Positions 1 to 7,282 of a stretch of DNA of 64,000 nt are shown here, one piece after another (position 1 is the stretch's first letter; every line of letters starts with the position of its first letter). A program made the position numbers and the translations under genes. The DNA is from Rhizobium croatiense. Lineage in GTDB: Bacteria > Pseudomonadota > Alphaproteobacteria > Rhizobiales > Rhizobiaceae. The stretch covers positions 124,001-188,000 of the forward strand of contig NZ_JAILYJ010000013.1 in the NCBI RefSeq assembly GCF_019793465.1, in the 5' to 3' direction. The notes beneath the pieces were generated by a model, which made no database searches, was not told the DNA's origin, and saw nothing but the letters and a program-made list of their open reading frames with translations.

Positions 1-71
1 GAGTAAATGACGCTCATCGCGGTCGCACCCATCAATGCGCCGACCAGAACAAGAGAAGCCCTACGAATCAT
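1..71 (-). CDS. ctpA: CtpA, S41 carboxyl-terminal processing protease (N-terminal 23 codons only)
   Basis: The ATG lies at 71 on the minus strand and the gene runs off the left edge. Only the start of a signal-anchor/Sec signal is visible: MIRRAS followed by a hydrophobic stretch LVLVGALMGATAMSV. The identification rests on this short peptide, which resembles rhizobial CtpA N-termini, and on its place directly after an EnvC-like gene, which is the usual rhizobial order. It overlaps the end of the EnvC-like gene by 11 bp, so the two are probably co-transcribed. Family role: periplasmic serine protease of the S41 family, with PDZ and catalytic domains beyond the window. No catalytic residue can be seen here. 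Confidence 0.7.
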   Translation of the reverse strand, partial: MIRRASLVLVGALMGATAMSVIY

Positions 72-1494
72 TGCGTGCCTTTCCAGTGTCCTTGGCGGTC
101 CACCACGGTCGGGAATCGACCGGTTTACCGTCTTTTCGAAATTCAATGTAAAGCGTTGGCCGGTCCGTTTCCAGCGCCAATGCAGTTGCGCTTGCCACTC
201 TTTTCGCTCCCATCACGGCGAGCGGCTCGCCGGAAAAAACGAATTTTCCCTGACGGGTATTGATCGTATCCATTCCCGAGAGAACCAGGTGATATCCATC
301 GCCCGCGTCAAGAATGATCATCTGGCCGTAACTGCGGAAAGCGCCGGCGAAAACCACCAGGCCGTCTGCAGGCGCCGTCACCACTGTCTCCGGGTTGGTG
401 GCGACCGTCATGCCCATGGCCTCGTGCCCGGTGCCGTCGGCATCGCCGAACTGGCGCAGGATATCGCCTGCCACCGGCAGCTCCAATTTGGCCCTCAATT
501 CTCCGAAGGGATATGCGGGCGCAATGCGGTTTTTATCGGGCACGCCGCTCTCGGCCAGAGCCTTGGCCTGAGCCCGCTGCTCGTCGGTCAGGAGCCTGCG
601 ATTCTCCTCGGCCTGGCGGGCGGCGGCAGCCGCGTCGCGCACCGAAGCGATCTCGGATTCCATGGAAGCGACGAGGCCTTCGAGGCTGGTCGCCTTGCCC
701 GCCAGTTCCTCCGAACGCTTCCTTTCGGCCTGTAGATCGGCGGCGTTGCTGCGGCTGAGCTTGTCATTTTCGGCAAGCAGCAGGTCCATGCGCCGCTCTT
801 CCTCGATGCTATCGGTCATCGTCGCGGTCAGGCCGGCCTTCTCGGCCGCACTTGCCGTCTGCAGCGCGGCGAGGCTTGCAAGATCTGCGGCGAGCTTGTC
901 GGTTTCCTTGCGGATGCCGGGCACGACGGCGCCGAGCAGGATGGCGCTGCGCACGGAAGCGAGCGCGTCATCGGGGGTGACCAGCAAGGCCGGGGGCGGG
1001 TTGCGGCCCATCCGCTGGAGTGCGGCCAACACCTCGGCCAGCAAGCCGCGGCGCTCGTGCAGCGAACGGCGGATGCCATCCTCTCTGACGCCGAGATCGG
1101 CCAGCTTCTTCTCGCTTTCGAGAATCTGCTTCTCGAGCCCCTTGCGGCGGGCGGCGGAATCGATCAGCGCCTGGCGGATGCTCTGCGTGCTTTTTTCCAG
1201 ATTGGCGATGCTTTGCTGGAGTTCACTCACCTTGTCCGAGGAAAGGTTGATTGATTTCGACAGGGTTTCGAGCTCGGCGCGGGTCTGATCGCGTTTGGCG
1301 GCAAGTTCAGCGGCCGGATCGGGCGGCGGCGGCTCGGCTGCCGGCGGCGGCGCTGCAGATTGTGCCGCTGCCGGCGCGGCTTCCTGGGCCTGGACGGTGA
1401 AGGTGTTTGCGGACACGACGATGACGGCGACACCAAAACCGGCCGCAAGTGCCGGCAGAATCATGCGGTGTCGCCTGGTTGGTGTCGTCGTCAT
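61..1494 (-). CDS. EnvC-like murein hydrolase activator (coiled coil plus degenerate LytM/M23 domain)
   Basis: A 477-residue protein with an N-terminal signal sequence (hydrophobic residues about 11-36, ending near AQEAAP), an Ala/Pro-rich linker, a long coiled coil (about 65-320, rich in Leu/Glu/Lys/Arg heptads) and a C-terminal LytM-like domain (about 335-470). The LytM zinc ligands are mostly missing: the first motif reads GHEAMGM without the Asp, and the HxH motif is replaced by HLVLSG. That is what EnvC-type activators look like: they do not cut peptidoglycan but activate amidases at the septum. It lies between rlmH and ctpA and overlaps ctpA by 11 bp. The alternative, an active M23 endopeptidase, is unlikely given the missing ligands. 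Confidence 0.8.
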   Translation of the reverse strand: MTTTPTRRHRMILPALAAGFGVAVIVVSANTFTVQAQEAAPAAAQSAAPPPAAEPPPPDPAAELAAKRDQTRAELETLSKSINLSSDKVSELQQSIANLEKSTQSIRQALIDSAARRKGLEKQILESEKKLADLGVREDGIRRSLHERRGLLAEVLAALQRMGRNPPPALLVTPDDALASVRSAILLGAVVPGIRKETDKLAADLASLAALQTASAAEKAGLTATMTDSIEEERRMDLLLAENDKLSRSNAADLQAERKRSEELAGKATSLEGLVASMESEIASVRDAAAAARQAEENRRLLTDEQRAQAKALAESGVPDKNRIAPAYPFGELRAKLELPVAGDILRQFGDADGTGHEAMGMTVATNPETVVTAPADGLVVFAGAFRSYGQMIILDAGDGYHLVLSGMDTINTRQGKFVFSGEPLAVMGAKRVASATALALETDRPTLYIEFRKDGKPVDSRPWWTAKDTGKARNDS

Positions 1495-1628
1495 GCGTGT
1501 CGGGGCACTTTCTCAAATCGCGCGGAGACTAAGCTGATTTGGCACGCTTTGCCAGAAAGTTTGCAAGCGAACGGCCGGCCACGCGAAACACGGCTGCGTG
1601 ACAATGCGACGCATCGTCAAAGACTTGA

Positions 1629-1642
1629 GTTCCACGTGGAAC
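1629..1642. other. putative parS centromere site
   Basis: A perfect 14-bp palindrome GTTCCACGTGGAAC matches the core of the chromosomal parS consensus (GTTNCACGTGNAAC). It lies in the short gap just after the rlmH stop codon. ParB binds such sites, which cluster near the replication origin. The 16-bp form would need T at the left flank (A is present); the right flank A fits. Two other CACGTG hexamers in the window lack the GTT/AAC arms. Confidence 0.6.
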
Positions 1643-1645
1643 ATC

Positions 1646-2128
1646 TCAGATGCGGTGATAGGGATGGCCGGACAGTATGGTGACGGCGCGATAGAGCTGC
1701 TCGGCGATCAGCGTGCGGACGAGCTGGTGCGGCCAGGTCATTTTGCCAAGGCAGAGCGTGGCGTCGGCACGATCGTAGAGCGCGGGATCGAGGCCGTCGG
1801 CGCCGCCGATCGCGATCGTCAGCTCGCGTTTGCCCTGGTCGCGATAGGCGCCGAGCAGATTTGCGAAGGCTTCGCTGTCGAGCGCCTTGCCGCGTTCGTC
1901 GAGAAGAATAAGGACGCTGCCTTCGGAAAGCGATTTCAACAGCATCGCCGCCTCCTCGCGCTTGCGGGTCTCCGCATTGGAAGCGCGGCTTTCGGCTACC
2001 TCGGCGATACGGGCAAGTTCGAGGCCGACCGCAGGGCCGGCCTTGGCGAAACGATCAAAATAACGGGTCGCAAGATCCTTTTCGGGGCCGGATTTCAGCC
2101 GTCCCACCGCAAAAAGACCAACGCGCAT
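1646..2128 (-). CDS. rlmH: RlmH, 23S rRNA pseudouridine-1915 N3-methyltransferase
   Basis: A 160-residue protein, the usual length for this SPOUT-fold family. RlmH uses S-adenosylmethionine to methylate N3 of pseudouridine 1915 in helix 69 of 23S rRNA, acting on 70S ribosomes. The C-terminal SPOUT features are visible: LDERGKALDSEAFA (about 77-90), the glycine-rich IAIGGADGLD loop (about 105-114) and the closing LGKMTWPHQLVRTLIAEQLYRA plus YHRI tail typical of the family. The neighbour upstream is rsfS (119-bp gap), the common bacterial pairing of two ribosome factors. A parS-like site lies 3 bp past its stop codon. Confidence 0.95.
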   Translation of the reverse strand: MRVGLFAVGRLKSGPEKDLATRYFDRFAKAGPAVGLELARIAEVAESRASNAETRKREEAAMLLKSLSEGSVLILLDERGKALDSEAFANLLGAYRDQGKRELTIAIGGADGLDPALYDRADATLCLGKMTWPHQLVRTLIAEQLYRAVTILSGHPYHRI

Positions 2129-2247
2129 TCACCCGCTCCCGCTCATGAGGCATCTGCGGCGCACGAAGCGCCCACCGGCCGGCATACGATGTTTCCCAGC
2201 CAGTCAATGCCACGTCTCAGGCGCCGGTCAGAATGCCGGACCGCCTG

Positions 2248-2700
2248 TCAGTGCCGTGTCTCTTCATCCATATCGGGAGCCGCCCACATCTTTTCGATGT
2301 TGTAGAACTCTCGAATTTCAGGACGGAACACATGCACGATAATGTCACCGGTGTCGATCAGGATCCAGTCACCGCCCTCCTGACCTTCGACGCGGGCCGT
2401 ACCGAAGCCATCGTCCTTGAGATCGGTGAGCAGGTGGTCCGAGATCGCCATGACATGCCTGTTCGAGCGGCCGGAGACGACGATCATGTAGTCTCCCAGC
2501 GCCGATTTTCCGGCAATGTCGATGGTGACGATATCTTCGGCTTTGGAGTCCTCGAGGCTGGCGAGGACGGCTTCTAGGGCGCGGGCAGCGGCATCGGCGC
2601 CACGTTCTGCGCTCTTCGGGAGAACGGCGAGCGTTTTTCCCTTGGCGTGTACTGTTGTCAGTGCTTTCCCTTTCCTGGAATGACAAGCCATGCACAACAC
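2248..2700 (-). CDS. rsfS: RsfS, ribosomal silencing factor (Iojap/DUF143)
   Basis: RsfS binds ribosomal protein L14 (uL14) and blocks joining of the subunits when nutrients are low. The conserved domain covers the middle: SKAEDIVTIDIAGKSALGDYMIVVSGRSNRHV, then EGQEGGDWILIDTGDIIVHVF and EIREFYNIEKMW. The start is uncertain. ATGs at 2700 and 2691 have no Shine-Dalgarno sequence. The peptide TTVHAKGKTLAVLPKS, which looks like the usual rhizobial N-terminus after Met, is preceded in frame by a CTG at 2661 with AGGAAAGGGAAA just upstream, so translation may begin at that non-standard codon. The coordinates given are the longest ATG version. Confidence 0.93.
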   Translation of the reverse strand: MLCMACHSRKGKALTTVHAKGKTLAVLPKSAERGADAAARALEAVLASLEDSKAEDIVTIDIAGKSALGDYMIVVSGRSNRHVMAISDHLLTDLKDDGFGTARVEGQEGGDWILIDTGDIIVHVFRPEIREFYNIEKMWAAPDMDEETRH

Positions 2701-2901
2701 GAGATCCGATCACGACCGGATCATGGTTAAGATAGGCATCAAACCATTAATGTTTCAAGACGTGCTAACGTACGGAGCGGCGGAAAATCCGATCTGGCGA
2801 CCGAATTGAACTATATTGCTGCCCTCGCTGCTTGTCCGGGCGGTGTACAGTTTCCTGGCCGGAGCGTAAAGTGCCGGAAATTCCACCATCTGCAGATTCG
2901 A

Positions 2902-3279
2902 ATGACCGATCCGGCCGCAAAAACACTCGTTCCCATCTTGCGAATCAGCTTCCCGGATGAGGATCGGCTCGGACGCGGCAAGATGGAACTGCTGGAACAC
3001 ATCCGCGTGACCGGATCGATCTCCGCAGCCGGGCGGGCGATGGATATGTCCTATCGCCGGGCATGGCTGCTGGTCAGCGAGATGAACCGGATGTTCTGCG
3101 AACAGGTGGTGGAATCACAACGCGGCGGCCAGAAGGGCGGCGGTGCGGCGCTGACGCCGTTCGGCGAGCAATTGCTGGCGCGGTTTCGCCGGATGGAAAG
3201 CATTTTGCAAGCGAGCCTTGCCGAGGACCTTGCCTGGCTCGAGGCAAAGCGCAACCCGCGGCGGGATGGGCACGGCTAA
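2902..3279 (+). CDS. ModE-like molybdate-responsive regulator, DNA-binding domain only
   Basis: A 125-residue protein with a LysR-type winged helix-turn-helix: GKMELLEHIRVTGSISAAGRAMDMSYRRAWLLVSEMNRMF (about 29-69), then the wing with GGQKGGGAALTPFGEQLL. This is the ModE N-terminal domain. The C-terminal TOBE/Mop domains that bind molybdate in E. coli ModE are absent, so how it senses metal is unclear. The ATG at 2902 is chosen because the family begins just before the conserved LRISF strand. It converges on modCBA, whose last gene ends 80 bp away, with a RIME-type repeat between them. It probably controls modABC through the site upstream of modA (inference). Confidence 0.8.
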   Translation: MTDPAAKTLVPILRISFPDEDRLGRGKMELLEHIRVTGSISAAGRAMDMSYRRAWLLVSEMNRMFCEQVVESQRGGQKGGGAALTPFGEQLLARFRRMESILQASLAEDLAWLEAKRNPRRDGHG

Positions 3280-3285
3280 ACCTCC

Positions 3286-3397
3286 AGAGCATGATGCCGA
3301 AAAGTGTGAGCGGTTTTCGGACGACATCATGCTCTAAACCTTTAATTCAGAACAGGATTCAGATTTTAGGCTGACCGGGCCGAAAATCATCCTGTTC
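3286..3397. repeat. RIME-type double palindrome, copy 1
   Basis: Two adjacent palindromes. A: arms AGAGCATGATG (3286-3296) and CATCATGCTCT (3325-3335) around the core GAAAAGTGTGAGCGGTTTTC. B: arms GAACAGGAT (3350-3358) and ATCCTGTTC (3389-3397). The same core occurs in copies at 19723 and 29488. Palindrome B contains the modC stop codon and its last twelve sense codons. The arrangement fits the Rhizobium intergenic mosaic element family (RIME). Confidence 0.8.
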
Positions 3398-4456
3398 CAG
3401 GGCAACCGTCTTGATGACGGCGAAGACGGTCTTGCCGGGTCGAAGATCGAGGCGCTCGCAGGAGAGCGCGGTGATGCGCGAGAGGATGCTATCGCCGCCG
3501 CAGTCGAGCCGGATTTCAACCGTTCCGTCCGCATCCTGAAATAACTGTTCGATCCTGCCTTCGACAATGTTGAGGGCACTGAGCCCCTCCGGTCTTGCCG
3601 TCGCCAGCATGACGTCGCGCGACGGGATGCGGATGCGGACCGGACTGCCGGGCGCGAGTGCCGCGCCGGGGATATGCAGCCGACCGGATTTGAGGGCGAC
3701 GGTCGAGAGATGGTGACGCGCGTCGAAGCTGTCGACGATTCCTTGCAGCAGCGCGCCCGCCTCTTTCCGGTCGAAGGCCGCAGAGGCGCGGCTCAAAATG
3801 TCGACGGCCGGGCCGACCGCCTCCACCCTGCCGTCGCGCATGACCACCACTTTGTTTGCGAGCCGCGCCACCTCGGCGATCGAATGGCTGACATAGACGA
3901 TCGGGATTTCGGTCTGATCCCGTAATCGCTCGAGATAGGGCAGGATCTCGGCCTTGCGCGCCTCGTCGAGGGCGGCCAGCGGCTCGTCCATCAAGAGCAG
4001 CCGGGGCGAGCAGAGAAGGGCGCGGCCGATCGCGACCCGCTGCTTCTCACCGCCGGAAAGTTTGGCGGGACTGCGATCCAGCAGCGTCTCGATGCCGAGC
4101 AGGTCGACGACGTGATCGAAGCTCTCGCCGCCTGCAGGTCTTGGCGCGAACCAGCGGCCGTAGGAAAGATTGGCACGGACGCTGAGATGCGGGAACAGTC
4201 GCGCCTCCTGGAAGACATAACCGAAATGACGGCGGTGTTTCGGAACGAAGAGGCCGGCTTTGGTTTCGGTCAGGGTTTCACCGTCAAGGATAACGCGGCC
4301 CTCGTCCGGACGGGCGAGGCCGGCGATGATGCGGATCAGTGAGGTCTTGCCGGAGCCGGAGCGTCCGAACAGCGCGGTCACGCCGCCTTCGGATGTGAAG
4401 GCGGCGTCGAGAAAGAACCCGCCGAGTCTCTGTTTTGCCTCGACGATCAACGTCAT
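3359..4456 (-). CDS. modC: ModC, molybdate ABC transporter ATP-binding protein
   Basis: A 365-residue cytoplasmic ATPase that powers molybdate import with ModB. Walker A is GRSGSGKTS (about 31-39), the ABC signature is LSGGEKQRVAIGRALL (about 133-148), Walker B is LLLMDEPLAALD (about 154-165), and the switch histidine is in YVSHS. A C-terminal TOBE/Mop domain (about 290-355), which binds oxyanion, is present as usual for ModC. The start overlaps the modB stop by 4 bp (ATGA), so translation is coupled. Oddity: the last twelve residues, EQDDFRPGQPKI, are encoded by one palindrome of a RIME repeat that runs into the gene. Confidence 0.96.
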   Translation of the reverse strand: MTLIVEAKQRLGGFFLDAAFTSEGGVTALFGRSGSGKTSLIRIIAGLARPDEGRVILDGETLTETKAGLFVPKHRRHFGYVFQEARLFPHLSVRANLSYGRWFAPRPAGGESFDHVVDLLGIETLLDRSPAKLSGGEKQRVAIGRALLCSPRLLLMDEPLAALDEARKAEILPYLERLRDQTEIPIVYVSHSIAEVARLANKVVVMRDGRVEAVGPAVDILSRASAAFDRKEAGALLQGIVDSFDARHHLSTVALKSGRLHIPGAALAPGSPVRIRIPSRDVMLATARPEGLSALNIVEGRIEQLFQDADGTVEIRLDCGGDSILSRITALSCERLDLRPGKTVFAVIKTVALEQDDFRPGQPKI

Positions 4457-5196
4457 TCCGGATCAATCCTTCGGCCGGCGAAACGCGCGAGGAACTCGGA
4501 GGCGAGCAGGGCGGTCATGGAAATGATGACGGCGACGAGCGTCAGGCGCAGCGCGCCGGCATCGCCGCCGGGCACCTGGGTAAAGGTATAGATGGCGGAC
4601 GCCAAGGTCTGGGTCTCGCCGGGAATGTTGGAGACGAAGGTGATTGTCGCGCCGAATTCGCCCATCGCCTTGGCGAAGGAAAGGATCATGCCGGTGATGA
4701 TGCCGGGCAGGGTCAGTGGCAGCGTCACCGTCAGAAAGACCAGGATCGGACCGGCCCCCAGCGTTCCGGCGGCCTCCTCGAGTTTGCGGTCGACCGCCTC
4801 GATCGACAGACGGATGCTGCGCACCATCAGCGGAAAGGCCATGACGGCGCAGGCGAGTGCCGCACCCGTCCAGCGGAAGGAAAAGACGATGCCGAAATAC
4901 TGGTCGAGCAGGCTGCCGATCGGACCACGGCGGCCGAAGAGGATGAGGAGAAGAAAACCGGTGACGACGGGGGGCAGGATCAGCGGCAGGTGAACAATGC
5001 CGTTCAGCACCGACTTGCCCCAGAAACGGCCGCGGGCAAGCAGCAAAGCGACCAGGATGCCGAGGGGCAGGCTCGCCAGCATGGCGACGACCGAGACGCG
5101 CAGGCTGAGCAGGATCGCCGTCCATTCTTCATCGCTCAGGCCGAACATATCCAAACGCAGTTGTCTCCACGAAATCGAAGGCTCGCTGAGGCTCAC
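4453..5196 (-). CDS. modB: ModB, molybdate ABC transporter permease
   Basis: Inner-membrane permease of the molybdate importer, about 230-247 residues with five or six hydrophobic segments and the BPD_transp_1 coupling loop EEAAGTLGAGPILVFLTVTLPLTLPGI (EAA motif). It is long enough and intact. The listed start is a GTG at 5196; an ATG at 5148 beginning MFGLSDEEW matches family N-termini equally well and may be the true start. It lies between modA and modC in the standard order A-B-C. The gap to modA is 171 bp and holds a palindromic repeat, which could lower readthrough into modBC. Confidence 0.95.
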   Translation of the reverse strand: MSLSEPSISWRQLRLDMFGLSDEEWTAILLSLRVSVVAMLASLPLGILVALLLARGRFWGKSVLNGIVHLPLILPPVVTGFLLLILFGRRGPIGSLLDQYFGIVFSFRWTGAALACAVMAFPLMVRSIRLSIEAVDRKLEEAAGTLGAGPILVFLTVTLPLTLPGIITGMILSFAKAMGEFGATITFVSNIPGETQTLASAIYTFTQVPGGDAGALRLTLVAVIISMTALLASEFLARFAGRRIDPE

Positions 5197-5212
5197 TTTG
5201 CCTTTTACTCCG

Positions 5213-5291
5213 CGTCATCCTCGGCCTTGTGCCGAGGATCTGCTGCCCTATCAAACGGATGCAGATGCTCGGGACAAGCCCGAGCATGACG
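5213..5291. repeat. palindromic intergenic repeat between modA and modB
   Basis: Two hairpins, ATCCTCGG/CCGAGGAT and ATGCTCGGG/CCCGAGCAT, are nested in a larger inverted repeat that starts CGTCAT and ends ATGACG, with GATCTGC near the first arm and GCAGAT near the second. This form (CGTCATCCTCGG...CCGAGCATGACG) resembles a dispersed element of rhizobial genomes. It sits inside the modABC operon and could form a stable mRNA structure downstream of modA. Confidence 0.65.
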
Positions 5292-5367
5292 AAAGAGCAA
5301 TAGGCCGGCTCCGTTAGCCTCACGCTAAGCCGTCGTTGTTGATTCCGCAATCATTTCGCCCCCTCAG

Positions 5368-6159
5368 TCACTTGCGAACGGTAAATCCCTGCGCTGTGAA
5401 GAAGCCGGCTGCCTTGTCGGATTTCAGGAAGTCGAGATAGGCTGCGGCGTCCGGGTTCCTGCTCTCGGCAAGAATGGCGACCGGATAGATGATCGGCGGG
5501 TGGGAATCGGCCGGGAAGGTGCCGACGATGGCGACACCCTTATCGGCCGTTGCGTCCGTCTGGTAGACGATGCCATAGGGCGCCTCGCCGCGGGAGACCA
5601 GGGCAAGGGCGGCGCGCACGCTTTCGGCGCCGGCGACTTTGGTTTCGACCGATGTCCAAACGCCGAGCTTTTCGAGCGCGGCCACGGCGTATTTGCCGGC
5701 CGGGACCGATTTCGGCTCACCCATGGCCAGCTTGCCGTCACCGAGCAGACCGGCAAGATCGAAGCCTTGCTTGATCTCGACCGGGTTGGCCTTGTCCTTT
5801 TCGGCAACGAGCACGATCCGGTTTCTAAGCAGCTTGGTGCGGCTGTCGGCCTTGATCAGGTTCTTCTTGGCGACGTAATCCATCCAGTCGAGGTCGGCCG
5901 AGATGAAGATATCGGCAGGGGCCGCGTTTTCGATCTGTTTGGCGAGTGCGCCGCTTGCCGCATAGGAGGCGACGGCTTCCTTGCCGCTCTCCTTGGCCCA
6001 GGCGGCGTTGGCGGCATCGAGCGCGTCCTTGAGGCTTGCCGCCGCAAAGACGGTCAGCTTTTCGGCGGCTTCTGCCGGAGCCGGCAGCGCTGCCGCGCCA
6101 AGCCAGAGAGCCGCGATCGCGGCGGTTGTCAGTTTCATCCATTGGCGGCGGTTCTGCAT
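5368..6159 (-). CDS. modA: ModA, periplasmic molybdate-binding protein
   Basis: A 263-residue substrate-binding protein with a Sec signal (MQNRRQWMKLTTAAIAALWL, cleaved near PAEAAEKL). Mature ModA features: LTVFAAASLKDALDAANAAW at the start, ASGALAKQIENAAPADIFISAD (oxyanion-binding loop and hinge), the NRIVLVAEK strand and GIVYQTDA. The ATG at 6159 is preferred over upstream in-frame Met codons because the twin-positive signal peptide begins there; the longer reading would put about 64 non-conserved residues in front. Its promoter region holds a ModE-like palindrome at 6177-6200, which overlaps the likely leader. Confidence 0.95.
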   Translation of the reverse strand: MQNRRQWMKLTTAAIAALWLGAAALPAPAEAAEKLTVFAAASLKDALDAANAAWAKESGKEAVASYAASGALAKQIENAAPADIFISADLDWMDYVAKKNLIKADSRTKLLRNRIVLVAEKDKANPVEIKQGFDLAGLLGDGKLAMGEPKSVPAGKYAVAALEKLGVWTSVETKVAGAESVRAALALVSRGEAPYGIVYQTDATADKGVAIVGTFPADSHPPIIYPVAILAESRNPDAAAYLDFLKSDKAAGFFTAQGFTVRK

Positions 6160-6176
6160 GATTCTGTCCCAGGATT

Positions 6177-6200
6177 CGAAATATCTTGACGAATATAACG
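6177..6200. promoter_or_regulatory. putative ModE box upstream of modA
   Basis: Imperfect inverted repeat with half-sites CGAAATAT and ATATAACG separated by 8 bp, 18 bp before the modA start. The right half fits the ModE half-site TATAACG; six of eight arm positions pair. A second A/T palindrome, GGATATATCC, lies about 20 bp further upstream. The basis is similarity to E. coli ModE operators; no binding is shown. Confidence 0.5.
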
Positions 6201-6499
6201 ATGCTCGGGTTTTGGCTAGGGATATATCCAAGGAAATATAACCCTGTTGTTGACGATGAGGATCCACGTTGTTTATGAAGCGCATGGCTGTTTCGAGAAC
6301 AGGAGATTCGGCGGTACTGATATGGCTGGGAAAGCCCGCGACAAACCGCAAGAACCCGCCGGGACAATGGCCATTTTCGTCCGCCTTGCCGATAAAATCG
6401 GCAGCAGTCGGAGCCTCTCGGCCTCAGTGTTGCACCGCCAGCATTGCTGCATTGCACAAATCGATATTCACCTTTCTCAGGAATGTGGTACAACACACT
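6201..6499. other. intergenic region upstream of modA and the sRNA
   Basis: About 300 bp without a convincing gene. It holds the modA promoter side on the left and the promoter of the alpha-r14 sRNA on the right. Short open frames here show no family features. Confidence 0.5.
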
Positions 6500-6624
6500 C
6501 ATCGCAACGGCTTTCTCCTCCTCCCATAAGCCGTTCGACAGGATCGACAACACTCCTCCTCCCAGTTGTCGATCGAGATTATAAGCCCGACGGATCTCCT
6601 CCCCCGTCGGGCTTTCTCGTTTTT
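6500..6624 (+). ncRNA. alpha-r14 family trans-acting sRNA (NfeR1-like)
   Basis: Three consecutive perfect hairpins, each with a C/T-rich anti-Shine-Dalgarno loop. Hairpin 1: AACGGCTT/AAGCCGTT (6506-6513, 6528-6535), loop CTCCTCCTCCC. Hairpin 2: ATCGACAAC/GTTGTCGAT (6543-6551, 6565-6573), loop CTCCTCCTCCC. Hairpin 3: AAGCCCGACGG/CCGTCGGGCTT (6583-6593, 6604-6614), loop ATCTCCTCCC, followed by a T run that makes it a Rho-independent terminator. The three loops and a length near 125 nt match the rhizobial alpha-r14 sRNA NfeR1, which represses transport mRNAs by pairing with ribosome-binding sites and improves nodulation in Sinorhizobium meliloti. The 5' end is estimated. Confidence 0.87.
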
Positions 6625-6645
6625 GGGATTTCCCTAAGATTTAGC

Positions 6646-7281
6646 CTATTTGGAGCTGCCCGGCAGCGAACCGTTGCGGATTGCCGTCGAGCTCAGGCCG
6701 GACCGTGGTCCGTGAATGAACGTCCAGGCCGGCGCCGGTTTCTTCCAGAGCACGCGCGCATCGTCCTCGTCGATGCGGGCGAAATCGAAGGTCCGCGTCA
6801 TCTTCGAGGAGAGATAGGAGAGTGTCGCGCCCGGCCGGTCGATCACGGCGATCGGGAAGGTGCGGGCAATCTCCTGCCACTTCTGCCATTTGTGAAAGGT
6901 CTGCAGGCTGTCGGCGCCCATGATCCAGATGAAATGCACATGCGGATTGCGGGCCTTGATGCGGGCTAGCGTATTGGCGGTGTAGCTGACGCCGAGTGCC
7001 TGTTCGAAGGCGGTGACCTTGATGCGCGGATCGGCGGCGACACGCTCGCTTTCGGCAATGCGTTCGGCAAGCGGTGCGAGCTGGTTGCGGCTCTTCAGCG
7101 GATTGCCCGGGGTCACCATCCACCAGAGCTGGTCGAGGCCGAGCCGCTTGATGGCGATCTCGGCAACAAGCGCGTGGCCCTGATGCGGCGGATTGAACGA
7201 TCCGCCGAACAGGCCGATGACCATGCCGCGCTCGCTGTGCGGCATGCGGAGGTAGCGCCGATCCAGATTTTCCGTCGTCAC
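6646..7281 (-). CDS. nadD: NadD, nicotinate-nucleotide adenylyltransferase
   Basis: NadD joins nicotinate mononucleotide and ATP to make deamido-NAD, the next-to-last step of NAD synthesis. The nucleotidyltransferase signature GLFGGSFNPPHQGH is near the N-terminus, and the ISSTxIR-type motif appears as GPRSGLSSTAIRNG near the C-terminus. With the GTG at 7281 the protein has 211 residues. An ATG at 7245 (MPHSERG) is the other option, but the peptide YLRMPH just before it looks conserved in rhizobia. It follows proA with the start overlapping or abutting the proA stop, in the usual order obgE-proB-proA-nadD(-rsfS-rlmH). Confidence 0.95.
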   Translation of the reverse strand: MTTENLDRRYLRMPHSERGMVIGLFGGSFNPPHQGHALVAEIAIKRLGLDQLWWMVTPGNPLKSRNQLAPLAERIAESERVAADPRIKVTAFEQALGVSYTANTLARIKARNPHVHFIWIMGADSLQTFHKWQKWQEIARTFPIAVIDRPGATLSYLSSKMTRTFDFARIDEDDARVLWKKPAPAWTFIHGPRSGLSSTAIRNGSLPGSSK

Positions 7282-7282
7282 G

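Noticed and set aside
1540..1553. possible sigma-54 promoter TGGCAC...TTGC
   Set aside because: The GG and GC elements are only 8 bp apart, not the required 10, so the spacing is wrong.
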